Position numbers and translations under genes: made by a program. A stretch of DNA of 64,000 bases, taken from assembly GCF_954871325.1 (NCBI RefSeq), contig NC_088776.1:38178508-38242507 (forward strand). The letters are read 5' to 3'. Origin of the DNA: Gordionus sp. m RMFG-2023. Taxonomy: Eukaryota; Nematomorpha; Gordioida; Chordodea; Parachordodidae. Positions within the stretch are counted from its first letter, which is position 1. Each line of letters begins with the position of its first letter. Under the pieces are notes generated by a model. The model saw only the letters and a program-made list of their open reading frames with translations. It had not been told where the DNA came from and did no database searches. Below, in pieces: positions 35,274-48,000 of this stretch.

Positions 35274-35440
35274 CTAAAATAAAAACAAAAGAATAAATAA
35301 AAAAAATAAATGCATTGAACCTGACGAGGAGTCATTATACCACCTGTACAATCATTAAGTGAGGTTAGGACATGGCTTGTTATCTAAAATAAAAACATTA
35401 GAATAAATAAAAAACATATTAATGTATTAAACCTGAAGAG
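35274..35440 (-). repeat. Helitron intron and partial duplicate of basic-repeat exon
   Basis: The segment at 35338-35400 repeats the start of the basic-repeat exon (CACCTGTACAATCATTAA). The next short exon begins at 35440 but is cut by the insertion at 35441. Confidence 0.6.
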
Positions 35441-36384
35441 TGTTGTAGATGTTGAAAAAAAGATGAAATAAATTTAATTTAATACATCAAATGTCAGTTA
35501 TCTTCTGACAGGGGAATTAAGTTTTCCTGGTGGATAGAGGGAAAACGTGATCATCACATGTTTGGTTTTTAAGAATTCCTTTGTTAGCTATTTTGGAGTG
35601 AAGATATTGGATTAATGGGAGAAGATGTCAGTTGGGAGGAACAAAGAATGGACCTGTGGGAATGAAGAACATGTGAAGCGGGATAAATATGATTTATAAT
35701 ATTTATATTTTTTTTAACGGATAGAGAAATATGAATAAATGTGGATTATTTTATGGATTTGTTTTATTGGTGCACGATGACCTCAGGATAGACTTAGATA
35801 TTAATGCGGCCACAATGCAATGTAGGGGATAAGAAAGTGATGCATGTACAGAACCTGGAAATTCAAGAGCTATTTGTTATAAAAAGGTAAGAACCATTTT
35901 TTTCATATAATTTTGAATTTTACCGGGAAACCACAACACCAGTACTAGAAACTATACAGGGGTAAGTGAGATTAAGGGGTGAGTTAAGGGTTTCTATACT
36001 TATATATTTAGCTTACAAAGGTAACGATAGAAAGTATGTAATGGGTATTAGGCAGGAATATGAAAATAAGATCAGGAATTTAAGACAGTAATATTTGGTA
36101 TATTATATGTCTAGATGTATATGGTACATCCAATTTTGATTATTATTTGATATGCCTTAAGACTCATTGAATGGTGTTATAGATATTCGGTCATAGGAAG
36201 ATAAAAGACCTCATGATCAGCAGGACAGAAAGGATTGCTAAATATTTAAATATTTGAAATTTAGGAAAATATATATGGAAATAGACTTTTGTAATAAGGT
36301 GTGTATTATATAATTATGCATTTTGGGGTTTTAAAGGGATGGAAATGTGTGGGATCATTTATTATTAATTAATGTTTATATTGT

Positions 36385-36575
36385 ATTTGTAATTTAGTTT
36401 CAATTAAGGTTGATATGTTATTAAGGGATATCATTTATTATTAATTAAGGTTAATATATTGTATTTGTAATTTAGTTCCAATTAAGGTTGATATGTTATT
36501 AAGGGATATCATTTATTATTAATTAAGGTTAATATATTGTATTTGTAATTTTGTTTCAATTAAAGTTGATATATC
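36385..36575. repeat. ~87 bp tandem repeat inside D
   Basis: Two to three copies of a unit containing TTTGTAATTTAGTTCCAATT, GATATGTTATTAAGGGATAT and ATTATTAATTAAGGTTAATA. Confidence 0.8.
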
Positions 36576-37884
36576 ATTAAGTGATCCATTGAGGGTGAGT
36601 TAATGTGGTTTATTTTGAAGTAATTAACCATTTTTATGAAATAGAATGTAATGTGAATTACATATATGATATGTTTAATTATGAATGATAATTTAAAGGA
36701 ATTGAAGTATGATTAAGTCAGAATAATATCTATAATGTTAGATGTGGATAGTTATTTTGATTTAGTGTCTGCATTTGGTATATATATAAATTGGGTAGGA
36801 ATTTATATGATATATTAGATGATGTATAATATTTTTTTCAAAATTATGAAATCATATATATATATTTTTTTTTAAATTATAAAATTTTATAAAAGTTTTA
36901 TTTGCAATTATTATATTATTTTGATGGTATGCAATGATGTGAAGGGAAAATATTTTACAGATAAGGTCAGCCTTGTTGATGGGTATGCCTTGAGGTGAAA
37001 ATATTGTTTAGTTTGCATACTGGAGAAAGTTTTTTTTTTGGTGTAAATTTTTTTTTGTAAATTTATGCTGCATATTACATTTTTTTTTATCTTTGTAATA
37101 ATTTTATAGCACATCATTATTTACTATTTATTTATGAACATTTTTTTTTAAAGAAAAGACTCAAATTATTTTATATTGTGAAGGTATATTAAAAATTCTT
37201 TACATATATACCATATAGCACATTATATTCTCAATTTTTGTTACTTTGCATTCTACATTTTTGTGAATTTGTGCTAATTGTGATGGCAGAGTTAGAAATG
37301 GTATATTTTTCTTAGGATACTGAGTAATTCCTAGATGGAAAATATTGTATTTTCTACATGTTATATATTTTTCCTCCTTATAAAATATTAAATGTATTTC
37401 TATACATATGTTTTGTAATTTTATTTAAAATCTTTGTTCGGCAAAGTTTCGCAACTATTTTTAATACCTAAAAATGGATTTTTATATCTATTTTAGGAGA
37501 TATTTATAAAAATGTAGCTTTGATTTTGTTTACATGACAGAAGGACAATTACATGTGTTGAAATTGCATTTCACACATAGACCATGTGTTCACATTATAT
37601 TATTATATGTAAAATCATTATTTCTTAATTACCATTAATCATACCCAAATGATGTAGATAATAGATCTTTTTTCTCAAATGTCTTAAAATGAATGAATTA
37701 TTATGTTTTGCGGATATTACATTGTCCATATTAAGGTTCCTTAGATTATAAATGCAGATACCCCAATGTACATGTCATTATTGATAATATATGTTTCCGC
37801 GATTATATATTGAAATGCATCGGAGATATTATATTATAAACCATCATAAGGGAAGATAATTCGATAAATTCCCTGAACGTCTTA

Positions 37885-37996
37885 AAGGCGTCTCGATACA
37901 ATTCAAAAAGGTGATTCGATACAATCCAAAAAGGTGATTCGATACAATTCAAAGGGATGATTCGATACAATTCAAAAAGGTGATTCGATACAACAC
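37885..37996. repeat. ~25 bp tandem repeat inside D
   Basis: About five copies of CGATACAATTCAAAAAGGTG followed by ATT, just upstream of the second terminal repeat. Confidence 0.88.
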
Positions 37997-38367
37997 CACC
38001 ACAGAGAGAGGGAGGCTGGGCTTGTGAAGGGTGGGCGTGTTGTCTCTGTTGAAAAAAAGAAGAAATAAATTTAATTTAATACATCAAATGTCAGTTATCT
38101 TCTGACAGGGGAATTAAGTTTTCCTGGTGGATAGTGGGAAAACGTGATCATCACATGTTTGGTTTTTAAGGATTCCATTGTTAGCTATTTTGGAGTGAAG
38201 ATATTGGATTAATGGGAGAAGATGTCAGTTGGGAGGAACAAAGAATGGACCTGTGGGAATGAAGAACATGTGAAGCGATATAAATATGATTTATAATATT
38301 TATATTTTTTTTTAACGGATAGAGAAATATGAATAAATGTGGATTGTTTTATGGATTTGTTTTATTG

Positions 38368-38525
38368 AATCAATATTAGGTTAACCTCTCTAGAAATAGT
38401 GAGAATATCATCCATCAGATGCTAAAATAGATGTATTCTAAAATGAAAAGTATAAGCATTTTTAGTATATATAGATGAATAACTTTATTTTTCATTTGGT
38501 AGATTTTATTGGACTTCACGTCATA
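38368..38525 (-). mobile_element. Helitron, upstream remnant
   Basis: Continues the Helitron exon array on the far side of D: a decayed NTSILAS-type exon (38371-38438) with a 4 bp duplication and stops, an intron of about 45 bp, and the end of another basic-repeat exon. Homology stops near 38525. Confidence 0.65.
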
Positions 38526-38614
38526 TGACCCAGTATAAATTTTTTGCTTGAATATGAGTTGAATTAAGAATTGAATTATATTTATTTTTTGATATGCCCA
38601 GATTTCGGCTGGAG

Positions 38615-38795
38615 TGTGGAGGTAGGGAAATAAGAGAAAATTAAATGGAAAGAAAATAAGGAAATTAAAAGGGAAAGGAAGTTAAAGATAAAGAAAAAGA
38701 AAATTAAAAAGTGAAGATAGGAAAGGGAAATGATGAGAAAAGGGAAGATAATAAAAGAAATTAAAAGGGAAAGAAAGGAAAAGAGAATTTTAGTA
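38615..38795 (+). repeat. long homopurine tract
   Basis: About 180 bp made almost only of A and G (runs such as GAAAGAAAATAAGGAAATTA), interrupted by a few T. No coding. Confidence 0.85.
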
Positions 38796-38959
38796 TTTCT
38801 TAAATTTTGATTTTTTCCATATTATTTGAGACTGTTGTTAAAATAATGAATGTTAGTGATATTTTTAATAGGGATACATATGTTGTCGGCATAGCATAGT
38901 CAGTATACATTTTGTATGTTACTGAAAACTATTCTTTGAGTTTAAAATATATATCTTTT

Positions 38960-39330
38960 TAAAAATATTAACATAAGACTAACATTTAACATTAAAAAAT
39001 CTCAATATAGGTTCAAGCCTACAATATCTGAAAAAAATATCCAAGCATCCAAGATCTTAATATTTAAAAAGATTTTCTCAAGCCCATCTCAATCCCTAAT
39101 AATTTTGAAACCAAGCCCAGAGATATTTAATTTATAATTAATGTAGGGGAAATCTCTGATTTACTAATTAGTCTACGGGTAAAATATATTATTTTATAAA
39201 AATAATAACATAAGACTAACATTTAACATTAAAAAATGCCAATATAAGTTTAATTTTGAGAAATATTTTTTAAGCCCAGTCCAACCCATAATAATTTTGA
39301 AAAAATTTTCCCAAGCCTAGAGATATTAAA
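38960..39330. repeat. dispersed repeat, two tandem copies
   Basis: ATAACATAAGACTAACATTT occurs near 38968 and again near 39206, each followed by a C(A)AAGCC(C)AGAGATAT-type stretch. Similar sequence recurs near 51820-51930. Confidence 0.6.
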
Positions 39331-39899
39331 TTTATTGAATTAACTCAGTTATGAATTTATATATAAAATAATAGGTCAAAATTTTCAAATTGCGGGAGAA
39401 ATTTGGTATTTTGCGAGAGACATATGAAAATTGCGGTAGAAATATAAAATATGGCCCGCAAAGTGCCGGCCTTCGGCCAGGATTTTGAATTGACTTAATT
39501 ATCCGCTTATTATTTTTTATAATTAGTTTATATAAATACAATGTCGGTAACTACCATTTTTCAAAAAAATAACATGTTGTTTTATTAGAATATATTAATT
39601 TATAAAAAAAACCAACGATCCTTTTTAAATATAAAAGAATGTAAACAAGATAAAATTTTATAAAAAAACAAACGATTTTAATTTTACAATGTAAAAAATA
39701 TATTTTATGCGAATGTCTCCCGCAAAACATACGCAATTGGAAATCTACGTTGTGTGTGTATAACATTATAGGGATTCACATATCACGTTTAAATACATAA
39801 TAAGGTAATATTGTACTCATTTCAATGATAATTATTTTATTTATTATTGTTCAATCACATTATTATAATCAATGCAGGAGAGTGTATCTACATCCATTG

Positions 39900-40430
39900 C
39901 AAAACAAAAATATTCTCCAAAAATAAGAAATAATACAGATGCAACTACAGTTATGCAATTGTAATCACTTATCTAACAGTACAACCACAGAGCTACTTAT
40001 CATTACAATGTGCGTAGAATCTTTCCCCATAATATTTAACGACTCCAAGATAGATGAAAACTTTACTTTTATAACAAAAATGAGCAAGGATATCATCAAT
40101 GTTTTAGAACCTGAATTCAGGTGGTCAATTCTTGACGATTTGAAAGATGGGCATACATATGCAATTCAAACAGATGCATCTAATAAGGGAAATATTTTTC
40201 AACAAAATTAAGGACGTTTCAAGAAAACGGTTAAACTTTTTCCCCTTAAATAGTGAAAAATCCAAAGACATAGTTAACCATATAATGGTAAATATAGCAG
40301 ATTCGGGATTATCAATAAATTGCATGTTAGCTTTCTGATCTGACAATGCCTCAGTGAATTTGGAAAAAACCTGAGTGTATTTACAGAATTGAGTCAGCAC
40401 AATTTGCGATATGTTCCTAATACCCGCCAT
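39900..40430 (+). pseudogene. hAT transposase fragment, left arm of E copy 1
   Basis: The plus strand reads WSILDDLKDGHTYAIQTDAS NK, then FPLNSEKSKDIVNHIMVNIA and DSGLSINCMLAF with stops and frame changes. Copy 2 at 56640-56950 has the same segment. The match is to the DDE-core region of hAT transposases. Its mirror image lies in the right arm of the same element. Confidence 0.75.
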
Positions 40431-40929
40431 CGATAGAATCTTAAAATTTTATAAACCTTTAAAAATAAATTTTTTAAATAAAGAATATAAAAGCTGTCCT
40501 AACATTTTGAAAATTTTTTTCAATAATAAATGGCAGAGGTATATTTAGGATTGATTTCACATGTAGGAAATCTACTACATGCTGTTTACAGTTGCAATCA
40601 GAAGAATCTTAAGAAAGATTCACAAAATTATGCTGCAGATGTGTTCATTATTACAGTTAAAAATTGACAATTAATTTTATGGCGCCATTGCTAAAACTAT
40701 ATTAAAATCTTCTATTATTTTAAAAATACCGATAGACATTGATGTCTTATTTGAGGAGATTGTAATGCTCTCTATTTTTGATTTACAATGTAAAAAATAT
40801 ATTATTTTATGCGAATGTATAAATAAGATTTTATAAAATATAAAAAAAATATGGAAAATTAAATAGTTATAATGTTAATTATATTTTATTTGAGATTTAA
40901 ATAATGGAACTAAATGTTGCCGTCGTTAT

Positions 40930-41075
40930 TGAGATATTTATAAAATTCCTGGCATGACATATTATAAATTTGTTTAATCATTAGCTCGCTCTCTAATGTT
41001 GTTAAATCAATCCGATTTCTCTCCTTTTTCCAGGCAGTCCTCATCAGGCTAAAAATGCGCTCGTATGAGGCATTA
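40930..41075 (-). pseudogene. hAT dimerisation domain in E copy 1
   Basis: The minus strand reads NASYERIFSLMRTAWKKERN, then RIDLTTLESELMIKQIYNM. This is the classic hAT C-terminal signature and is open over the segment. It fits the transposase middle on the minus strand at 42280-43060, so the original gene ran on the minus strand. Confidence 0.85.
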
Positions 41076-41166
41076 GAATGAGTGGATAAAACATACTCGC
41101 ATATTTTTTCCGAGCATGGGGATTTATTGTTATTACGAAAAAATTCAACTCATTTCTCTTTAAAAT

Positions 41167-41191
41167 TCTTTCTTTCTTTCTTTCTTTCTTT

Positions 41192-41267
<76 letters not shown>

Positions 41268-41282
41268 TTTCTTTCTTTCTTA
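41167..41282. repeat. (CTTT)n microsatellite
   Basis: About 115 bp of TTTC repeats. The frame running through it is not a gene. Confidence 0.97.
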
Positions 41283-42279
41283 CTTACCAATTTTTAGGGT
41301 CAGTAAAAAAAAAAATTATTATTTTGAAATCAAATTTCCTTCACTCCCGTCCTCCTATTTTATGGATTACTCTCTTTTAAGGATAAAATAATTATGTGAA
41401 GATGGCGTTAGGGATTCTACAATTGAACGTCAGTTACCATGAATGACACATTCATGAATTTAATCTATTTATAAAGAATCAAAATAATTTTAGTAATCGT
41501 TCTTATCACTTGCTATCTTGCCACCAGGAATATGTCACGCTTATAAAAAGTTAATAAATTTTTAAAAGTATTCAAAATTAGTTTAAAAAAATAATAAAAT
41601 CTATCAAAAAAAAGGGGAAAAACTACAATAAATCTATCTAAAATAAATTTTAAAATGTTTCAGTGGATTGTCCAAATGTTCCAGGGGGTCTTGAATTCCC
41701 CTGTGATTCCTCTTAAACGTCAAAATTATCTTCAGAAACCTTAATTCAAGATAAACGAAATTCGTATTTCGAGTAATATCTTTTTATTTATAAAAGAACC
41801 TAAAAAAAGGAGTGGAACTGAAATTTCTATATTCAGCATTAAATATTTTTAAATTTTATTAACTAATATGTAATTTTTATTTATTAAAAGAATATTAGAA
41901 ATTCGGTTGAAATACTTAGTTTTATTTCCACAAATTATTATTTTTTATGGATTGTTCATAATTGGAATTGAATACTAAATATTTATATTTCGAATACAAT
42001 AAACGAAAGTTAGATAATATTTGTGAGCCTTACTCAGATTTAACTCTCTTGACGTGAGGGATATCTGCTCATTCGGAAAATCAATCATTTCTATAATGAT
42101 ACTTTTAGACCATCTAACTTTAAGTATTCTGGCTAATCATAAAAAATAGAGAGAATTACAATCTCCTCAAACAAGACATCAATGTTTTTCTTATTAAATT
42201 ACAAAAACTATCAATAGAGTGAACAGAGCTGTAGCGTGATTTTCTGAATATTTTTTATAAAGAATATTCTGATTGCAAC

Positions 42280-43065
42280 TGAATATTAACTGCATGAAGT
42301 AGATTTCCTACATGTGAAACGAATCCCAATTATGCTTCTGCCATTTCACACTCGAAAAAATTTTTCAATATTTTAGGACAGCTTTTAAAATCTTTATTTA
42401 AGAAGTATTTTTTTAAGGGTTTGTAAAATTTTAAAAACTCTTTTAATTCATTAACTTTTTTAGTTGATGACTAAATTCGTTAAAACATTTCATCACAATT
42501 ATTTCGACATCCACAGATAGTACATTTATTGCCTTCTTGCAAGAATTATGTAGTATATGGCATATACAGCCAATTGGTATTAATTCATTATTATGCTGCC
42601 TCAATTCGGTAACTTTGGTTTTTGCTAAAATTTACAGAGGCATTATCAGCGCGGAAAGCTGACATGCAAATCATTGATAACCCTGAATCAGCTATATTTA
42701 CCATTATGTGGCTAGCTACATCGTTGGATTTAACAGTTTTATTGAAATGTTCTTATTCTTGTTGAAATAGCGAAGAATCGAGGGAAATGTTTTAATATCT
42801 CCCTTATTAGTTGCATCTGTTAGAATTGCATATGGATGCCCATCTTTCAAATAGTCTAGAATTGACCTCTAGGATTCAGGTAATAAAACCAAGTAAGGTT
42901 TGCACTTATATTGGAGTCATTAAATATCATGGGAAAAAGATTCGACCAACATTGTGATGATATAGCTCTGTGAATGTCGAACTACATGATAGGTTTATAC
43001 GATTTCCGCAGCTGTAGTTGCATCTGTATTATTTATTATTTTTGGAGAATATTTTTGTATTGCAA
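42280..43065 (-). pseudogene. hAT transposase middle region, right arm of E copy 1
   Basis: The minus strand gives RSILDYLKDGHPYAILTDAT, NKGDI and RYFNKN before multiple stops. It is an inverted paralogue of 39900-40430. It is nearly base-identical to 58080-58860 in copy 2, whereas the left arms of the two copies differ more. Confidence 0.75.
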
Positions 43066-43479
43066 TCGATGTTTATATACGATATACTTCCCTGTACTGA
43101 CTTATATGAATGAAATGATGATTTATTATTGTATAAAAATTAAAACAGGATAAAAAGAAATTTACAAATTATATATATTTTTCGAAATATTTAAAATTTA
43201 TTTTAAAAATATAAAAATAATTAATTACTATCTCTCAAAATTATTATTTATATATTAAAAACATTAAAATACTTTTTAAAAAAATTGCGAGAGAAATTAA
43301 AAAATTGCGGTAGATTTTTGCGGGAGATTTCCAATTGTAGTAGTTTTGCGGAAGAGAGATGTCTGCGTGTAAACTAAAAAATTGCGGGAGTCTCCTGCTG
43401 ATAGGGGGAGACATGGCAACCCCGGTCAGGGAGTGGGAAGAACTAAGGTGGATATTTTTTATTAGCTAAAAATGTTATT

Positions 43480-43770
43480 CACAAAAGTGATAAATTCATC
43501 TACCGATGAAAGCTGTGAGGTTGAACTTAAAAGATTCATCGCCCATAAGTCAAACAACAAGACAATATTTTGAAGTTTTGGAAGTAGGAATATACATTTC
43601 CTTTTTTGAGAAAATTAGCGATCAATATTTTGTCAGCCCGGCAAGTTCGGCTTCTAGTGAAAGGTTATATTCTGTAGTCTATCTCTTATTAGAGGAAAGA
43701 CTTACACAATTGAAATTAAAAAAATGGACATTCTTCGTTTTCTAAATAAAAATTTCGATTTTTAATTTAT
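43480..43770 (+). pseudogene. hAT transposase C-terminal fragment F
   Basis: The plus-strand 79-codon frame has SPASSASSERLYSVVYLLLE followed by a Lys/Leu-rich end. This is a hAT dimerisation domain different from those of G and E. No N-terminal part and no terminal repeats were found, so it is an isolated relic. Confidence 0.8.
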
Positions 43771-43865
43771 ATTTTGTTATTAATATGGATTCTGGAATTA
43801 ATGAAATAAATAGAATAAATTAAAAAAAGTGTAAAATAATAACAATAGTTTTAAAAATTTAAAAA

Positions 43866-44033
43866 CACCATGAATTTTCGGGCGTGAATCAAAATATTGC
43901 CCTTCATGAGCTGACGGGTCGGGTCGAAAATTTTTTATTGGTTAGCATGAATGGGCGTGAATTTTTTTATTGCCACCGTGAACGGACGGGCTGTGAATAA
44001 AAAATTAGACCCGTGCCCATCTTTGTAAGCGCT
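43866..44033. mobile_element. partial hAT MITE
   Basis: The right end GTGCCCATCTTTG reads CAAAGATGGGCACGGG on the minus strand, a typical hAT terminus. Subterminal GGGCGTGAAT and GACGGGTCGGG motifs repeat in both orientations. The left terminus is missing. Confidence 0.5.
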
Positions 44034-45026
44034 TAATAATAATATGAAAAGAGGAATCAACAATAACGGGGTATCAGAAAAAATGATAAATGGATATAGA
44101 AATGATTAATGGATCCTAGTCGAACCAAAACGTGATTTCGATAGAGAATCAACAATACAGTCGAACAATGAGAGGAGACTCAAGGGTCTAAAGAACCAAT
44201 GATAAGAATGTTACAATTCGAGTCCTTGAAAATATCATAAAAGGCAATAATTATGGAAAGAGGCCGGATGCGAGGTTGAAGTTCAACGTTTAGTTTTCAG
44301 TCAAGTCGTTTTTTGTGTGTTAAATTGTAAATTCATTCTTGGTGAAGAATAATTTTTTTTCATTCTTTTAATATATTAATATTATTTGGAGAAATTATGC
44401 TTGTTTCTTAAACATAAACAATTGGCAAAATGAATATTTAATTTTATTCTGGATTTGGTAAAAATAAGACTATATTGTAATTCTAGTTGTGGCATATTTA
44501 TTCCCCACAATATTATTAAAAAGTGATGATTTATATTATAAATATATATCGATTCGGTACAAAGGAAAACATTGATATCCATTAGTTGTAGAATTTCCAA
44601 ATTGAAATCTTTACAAAGTGTTATTGACGACAACGGCTTTCTGAATAAATGTTTAGAAAGCTTGGTAGAATACCATAATATATTTAGAATAAAAAATTAT
44701 ATTTCTGAATAAAGAGATAAATGAAATGAGAGCTGTAAATAACTGTGGAAATAAAGTGTAGGGATATTATATTTTGAACCCATCTCCCTCTTAAATTGCC
44801 GATTTTGGTACAGGCCTTTTTAATATCAAATTTGTTTCAGTAAAAAAAATACATCTAATATTCTTAATATTACTAAATAAACAAATATAGCATAGGGTTG
44901 AGCTGTTTTTTTTAAAGATCCGTTATTTTATACCATTGGTATAAACCAAATAATATGGCTATTTTGTAGCACACATACGATAAAATTCGTCCAAAATTAT
45001 TTTATTTCTCACATGGTTTTTTGAAT
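44034..45026. other. intergenic, upstream of the USP gene
   Basis: AT-rich, no gene seen. A small stem occurs near 44638 (GCTTTCTGAATAAATGTTTA side). It may contain the USP promoter, but no core element can be placed with confidence. Confidence 0.5.
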
Positions 45027-48000
45027 ATGACAAAAAAATACAAAAAATATAATATCAATGTCAATAAGAATATAAATTGTTGTCATTATCTTAAATCTAT
45101 AAATTTAGAAAATTTTACTAATCATTTAAAAAAATTTGATTATAACAGTATTTTATGTGAGGTAATTCTTACTATATTTGATTTTATAATTACAATTTTT
45201 TAGCATTGCAAATTAGACTCCAACATAAATTATTGTATGTCATGTGGTAGTTGTGTAAAATTGATTTGAATAAACATAATTATATTTAATATATAGGTTT
45301 GTTTTGATCATTTATATCAACATTCTTCCAATCATCTAGAAATAAAAACATTTCTGCATTATTTGTTCTTGCATATTATAAAGAATAAAGATAATAATAA
45401 ATCAATAATATCTTATCAAGTTTATTGTATTAAATGTAAGAAATATTTAGCTTCTAGAAACTCTGATGCATTTTATTTGGCCATCACAGAAATTGTCAAT
45501 TTTGATCACAATAAAATTGTACAGGAAAACAATTCTGGAATTTTATTAATGCATAGGAACAATATAAATAAAGTTGGTACCACTACACATCTAAGGGGAT
45601 TGCAGAATTTAGGCAATACTTGTTTTTTTAATTCAATTATGCAAACAATGACACACACAGTTTTGTTTTGTGAAGCTCTCAAATTTTATGACAATAAAAA
45701 TTTAAATGAGGAACAAGAAAATATTATAAACAATATACACAAAAATAATATTTCAAATGGAAAACACAATTTAGTAGAATATTTACTTAAAAAGGAACAA
45801 ATAGTAAATGGGGAAGCTAAAAATATATTAAAATTGGCAAATTCAGGTTAAATTATGATTTCAATAAAAAAATTTTATATAACATATAAAAGTTAGTGAA
45901 TGTGAAATCCCATTGATATCTTCAACCAATAAATTTCTTAAAAATATGTCATCAATAACAATAGATAAGGCTCAATCACAGTTAAAAACTATTAATCCAA
46001 ATGAACTTATCAATGCCTTTTATAGAAAGTTATTAACATTGATAAATAAAATTAAGCATATATACTTAGATATCCATTTTTCGAAAGAGGAGCCCAGCAA
46101 GATAGTCACGAGTTTCTTCTCTTATTTCTCGATTCTATTAGAGAAGAAGAGATTTTGCTATTTAAAATGATTCTCAATAAATTAAAATTAGGTATAAATA
46201 AATTAAATTTTCTAAAATGCTTTACAAATAACATAGATAAAGAAAAAATCAATCAACTATTAGGTGCTTCTAACATTGTATATTCCTCAGTTAATCATAT
46301 ATTTGGTGGAAAATTTTTATCTACATTGAAATGCGAAAATTGCCACAAAATAAATAATGTGATTGAACCATTTTTAGATGTATCTCTCTCCATCCCAAAC
46401 ATAGTAAAAAAAATATCCACTACTAAAAGAGTGGCCAATAACATAGAAAATTATTATCCTATTTTGGCCATTCCATGACAAATCAGCCAAAAAAATGGAC
46501 AATTTTTTAAAAAATAAAATAAATTTGGCCTGATTGTTATTTATGACCTACATTTTATAAAATTAAAATTTTAGAGTGCCAGCTTAACCAGAATTAAATT
46601 TGCACCTTAAAAGTTTAAAATTGTGCAAACCTTGATTTCATTATTTTTTCAAATATATTAATGTTAGAATAACAATTTATATATAATTTTATTACCTTGT
46701 TTAATTAAAAATTGTTTTAAGATGTTTGGTCATAAAAATTATGACCCGATTTGGTGCTCAGGCCTGTTCTGAGCATGAACACAAACCCAGAGTGCTGAGA
46801 CTTTGTGTCTCCAGTTATAGCTTTGATACTTATATAAAATTGTGGTAGTATAAAAGTAGCCAAACAGACTAGCATCTTTGGGAAATATGTCATCAAAATA
46901 AGATGGATAGCTATTAATGTTGTTAAACAGCTCGTTTTGAGCCGATTTTTAAAAATGGCTAACTCAATATTTCATCAGGAAAATATTACACAAGCCTGAA
47001 GATTTTCTCATAGATGGAACAATGGTTTGGACATCTATTGAAGAAAATCTCGAGGCTTAGGGCAATATTTAAAAATATTGAGTTACCCGTTTTTAAAAAT
47101 CGGCTCAAAACGAGCCGTTTAACAATACCAATGGCTATACCATGAAATTCAAAATGATTACAATATATTTTCTTTAGTATAGTAATACTAAGTGTGCTTT
47201 GATTTTTGAAAATAAAAAAAGTATAAAGTTTATCCCATAGCAATTATAAGCATTTTGAGGAAGGTCCCATTTCATCAATAAATATTTCCCATATTTTTTT
47301 TAAAAAAAACCAAGATACACTTAAATTATTCATGAAAGTTAGCCAATTCTTTTTGAAAAATTTTTTTTATATAATTGGTCTGAGATAGTTAACAAATAAA
47401 AATCGATCTAAATATCAGTTATCGGATCGAGTTTGTGGTAATATCGAATGAAGTACTCGTGTTTTAATAAAATTTAACAAAAAAAAACACTTTTGTGCCT
47501 ATGGAATTCTGCAGATTCATTGGATGTATTTAATAATGCGATGAGTATTCATTATAGTTCTTTTATTTTCATTCTTCAGAATTAGATTACTGAAGTAACT
47601 CTTGATATAACTAATTTTATTAGAGAGTGTATTTATTGTATAAGGTGGTTTAGTGTAATAAATACTCCATTAAAATAGATGAAAATAATATTATATATAT
47701 GAATAAATGATTAATACATTTTATAATTTAATATAAATTAAAGAATGCAAGATCTTAAACTTATATATGTATAAAACGGTTACATGCCAATACCGCGAAA
47801 ATTTTAGAATGTATTATCGCGAATGCATTACAGCGAATGTCGATTAACGCGAAATATTATTATAGCGAATGCATTATCACGAATATAATATTGCTAATGC
47901 ATTACCGCGAATAATACAGCGAAAATCTTAAAGCGAATGCATTAGCGCTAATGTAATACCGCGAAAGTGTTATCGCGATTGTATTATAGCGAATGCATTA

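Larger units (their letters stand above)
35441..38367 (+). mobile_element. non-coding LTR element (LARD/TRIM-like) D
   Basis: Direct terminal repeats of about 330 bp (35441-35769 and 38038-38367) start TGTTGT and differ at roughly nine positions plus one T-run length. That makes D older than C1 and C2. A primer-site-like TGGTGCACGATGACCTCAGG follows the first repeat, and a purine-rich GAAGGGTGGGCG precedes the second. The 2.27 kb interior has no coding. No clear target duplication; the flanks rejoin a Helitron exon (CCTGAAGAG on the left, AATCAATATTAGG on the right). The usual terminal CA is not seen, so the exact repeat edge is uncertain. Confidence 0.75.
39372..43424 (-). mobile_element. 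hAT family E, copy 1
   Basis: The right end matches the right end of copy 2 (GGGGGAGACATGGCAACCCCG to 43424). The left end lacks the first ten or so bases (copy 2 begins CAGGGTTGCCAGGTC), so it is truncated. TTGCGGGAGA-type subterminal repeats lie at both ends. The interior has a minus-strand hAT C-terminus (40930-41075) and transposase middle pieces in both orientations: plus at 39940-40430 and minus at about 42280-43060. A roughly 940 bp insertion with a (CTTT)n tract (about 41160-42100) is absent from copy 2. Confidence 0.85.

Noticed and set aside
36911-37117. Minus-strand 68-codon frame inside element D
   Set aside because: Low-complexity AT-driven frame with no motif; the interior of D looks non-coding in all frames.
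41082-41297. 71-codon open frame rich in FLS repeats
   Set aside because: It is simply the translation of the (CTTT)n microsatellite.
46479-46914. USP gene as a processed or truncated pseudogene ending at 46476
   Set aside because: Five exons are open with conserved splice phases and a fitting sixth exon exists at 62222. A processed copy would lack introns. Functionality is still unproven because the histidine box is not seen.
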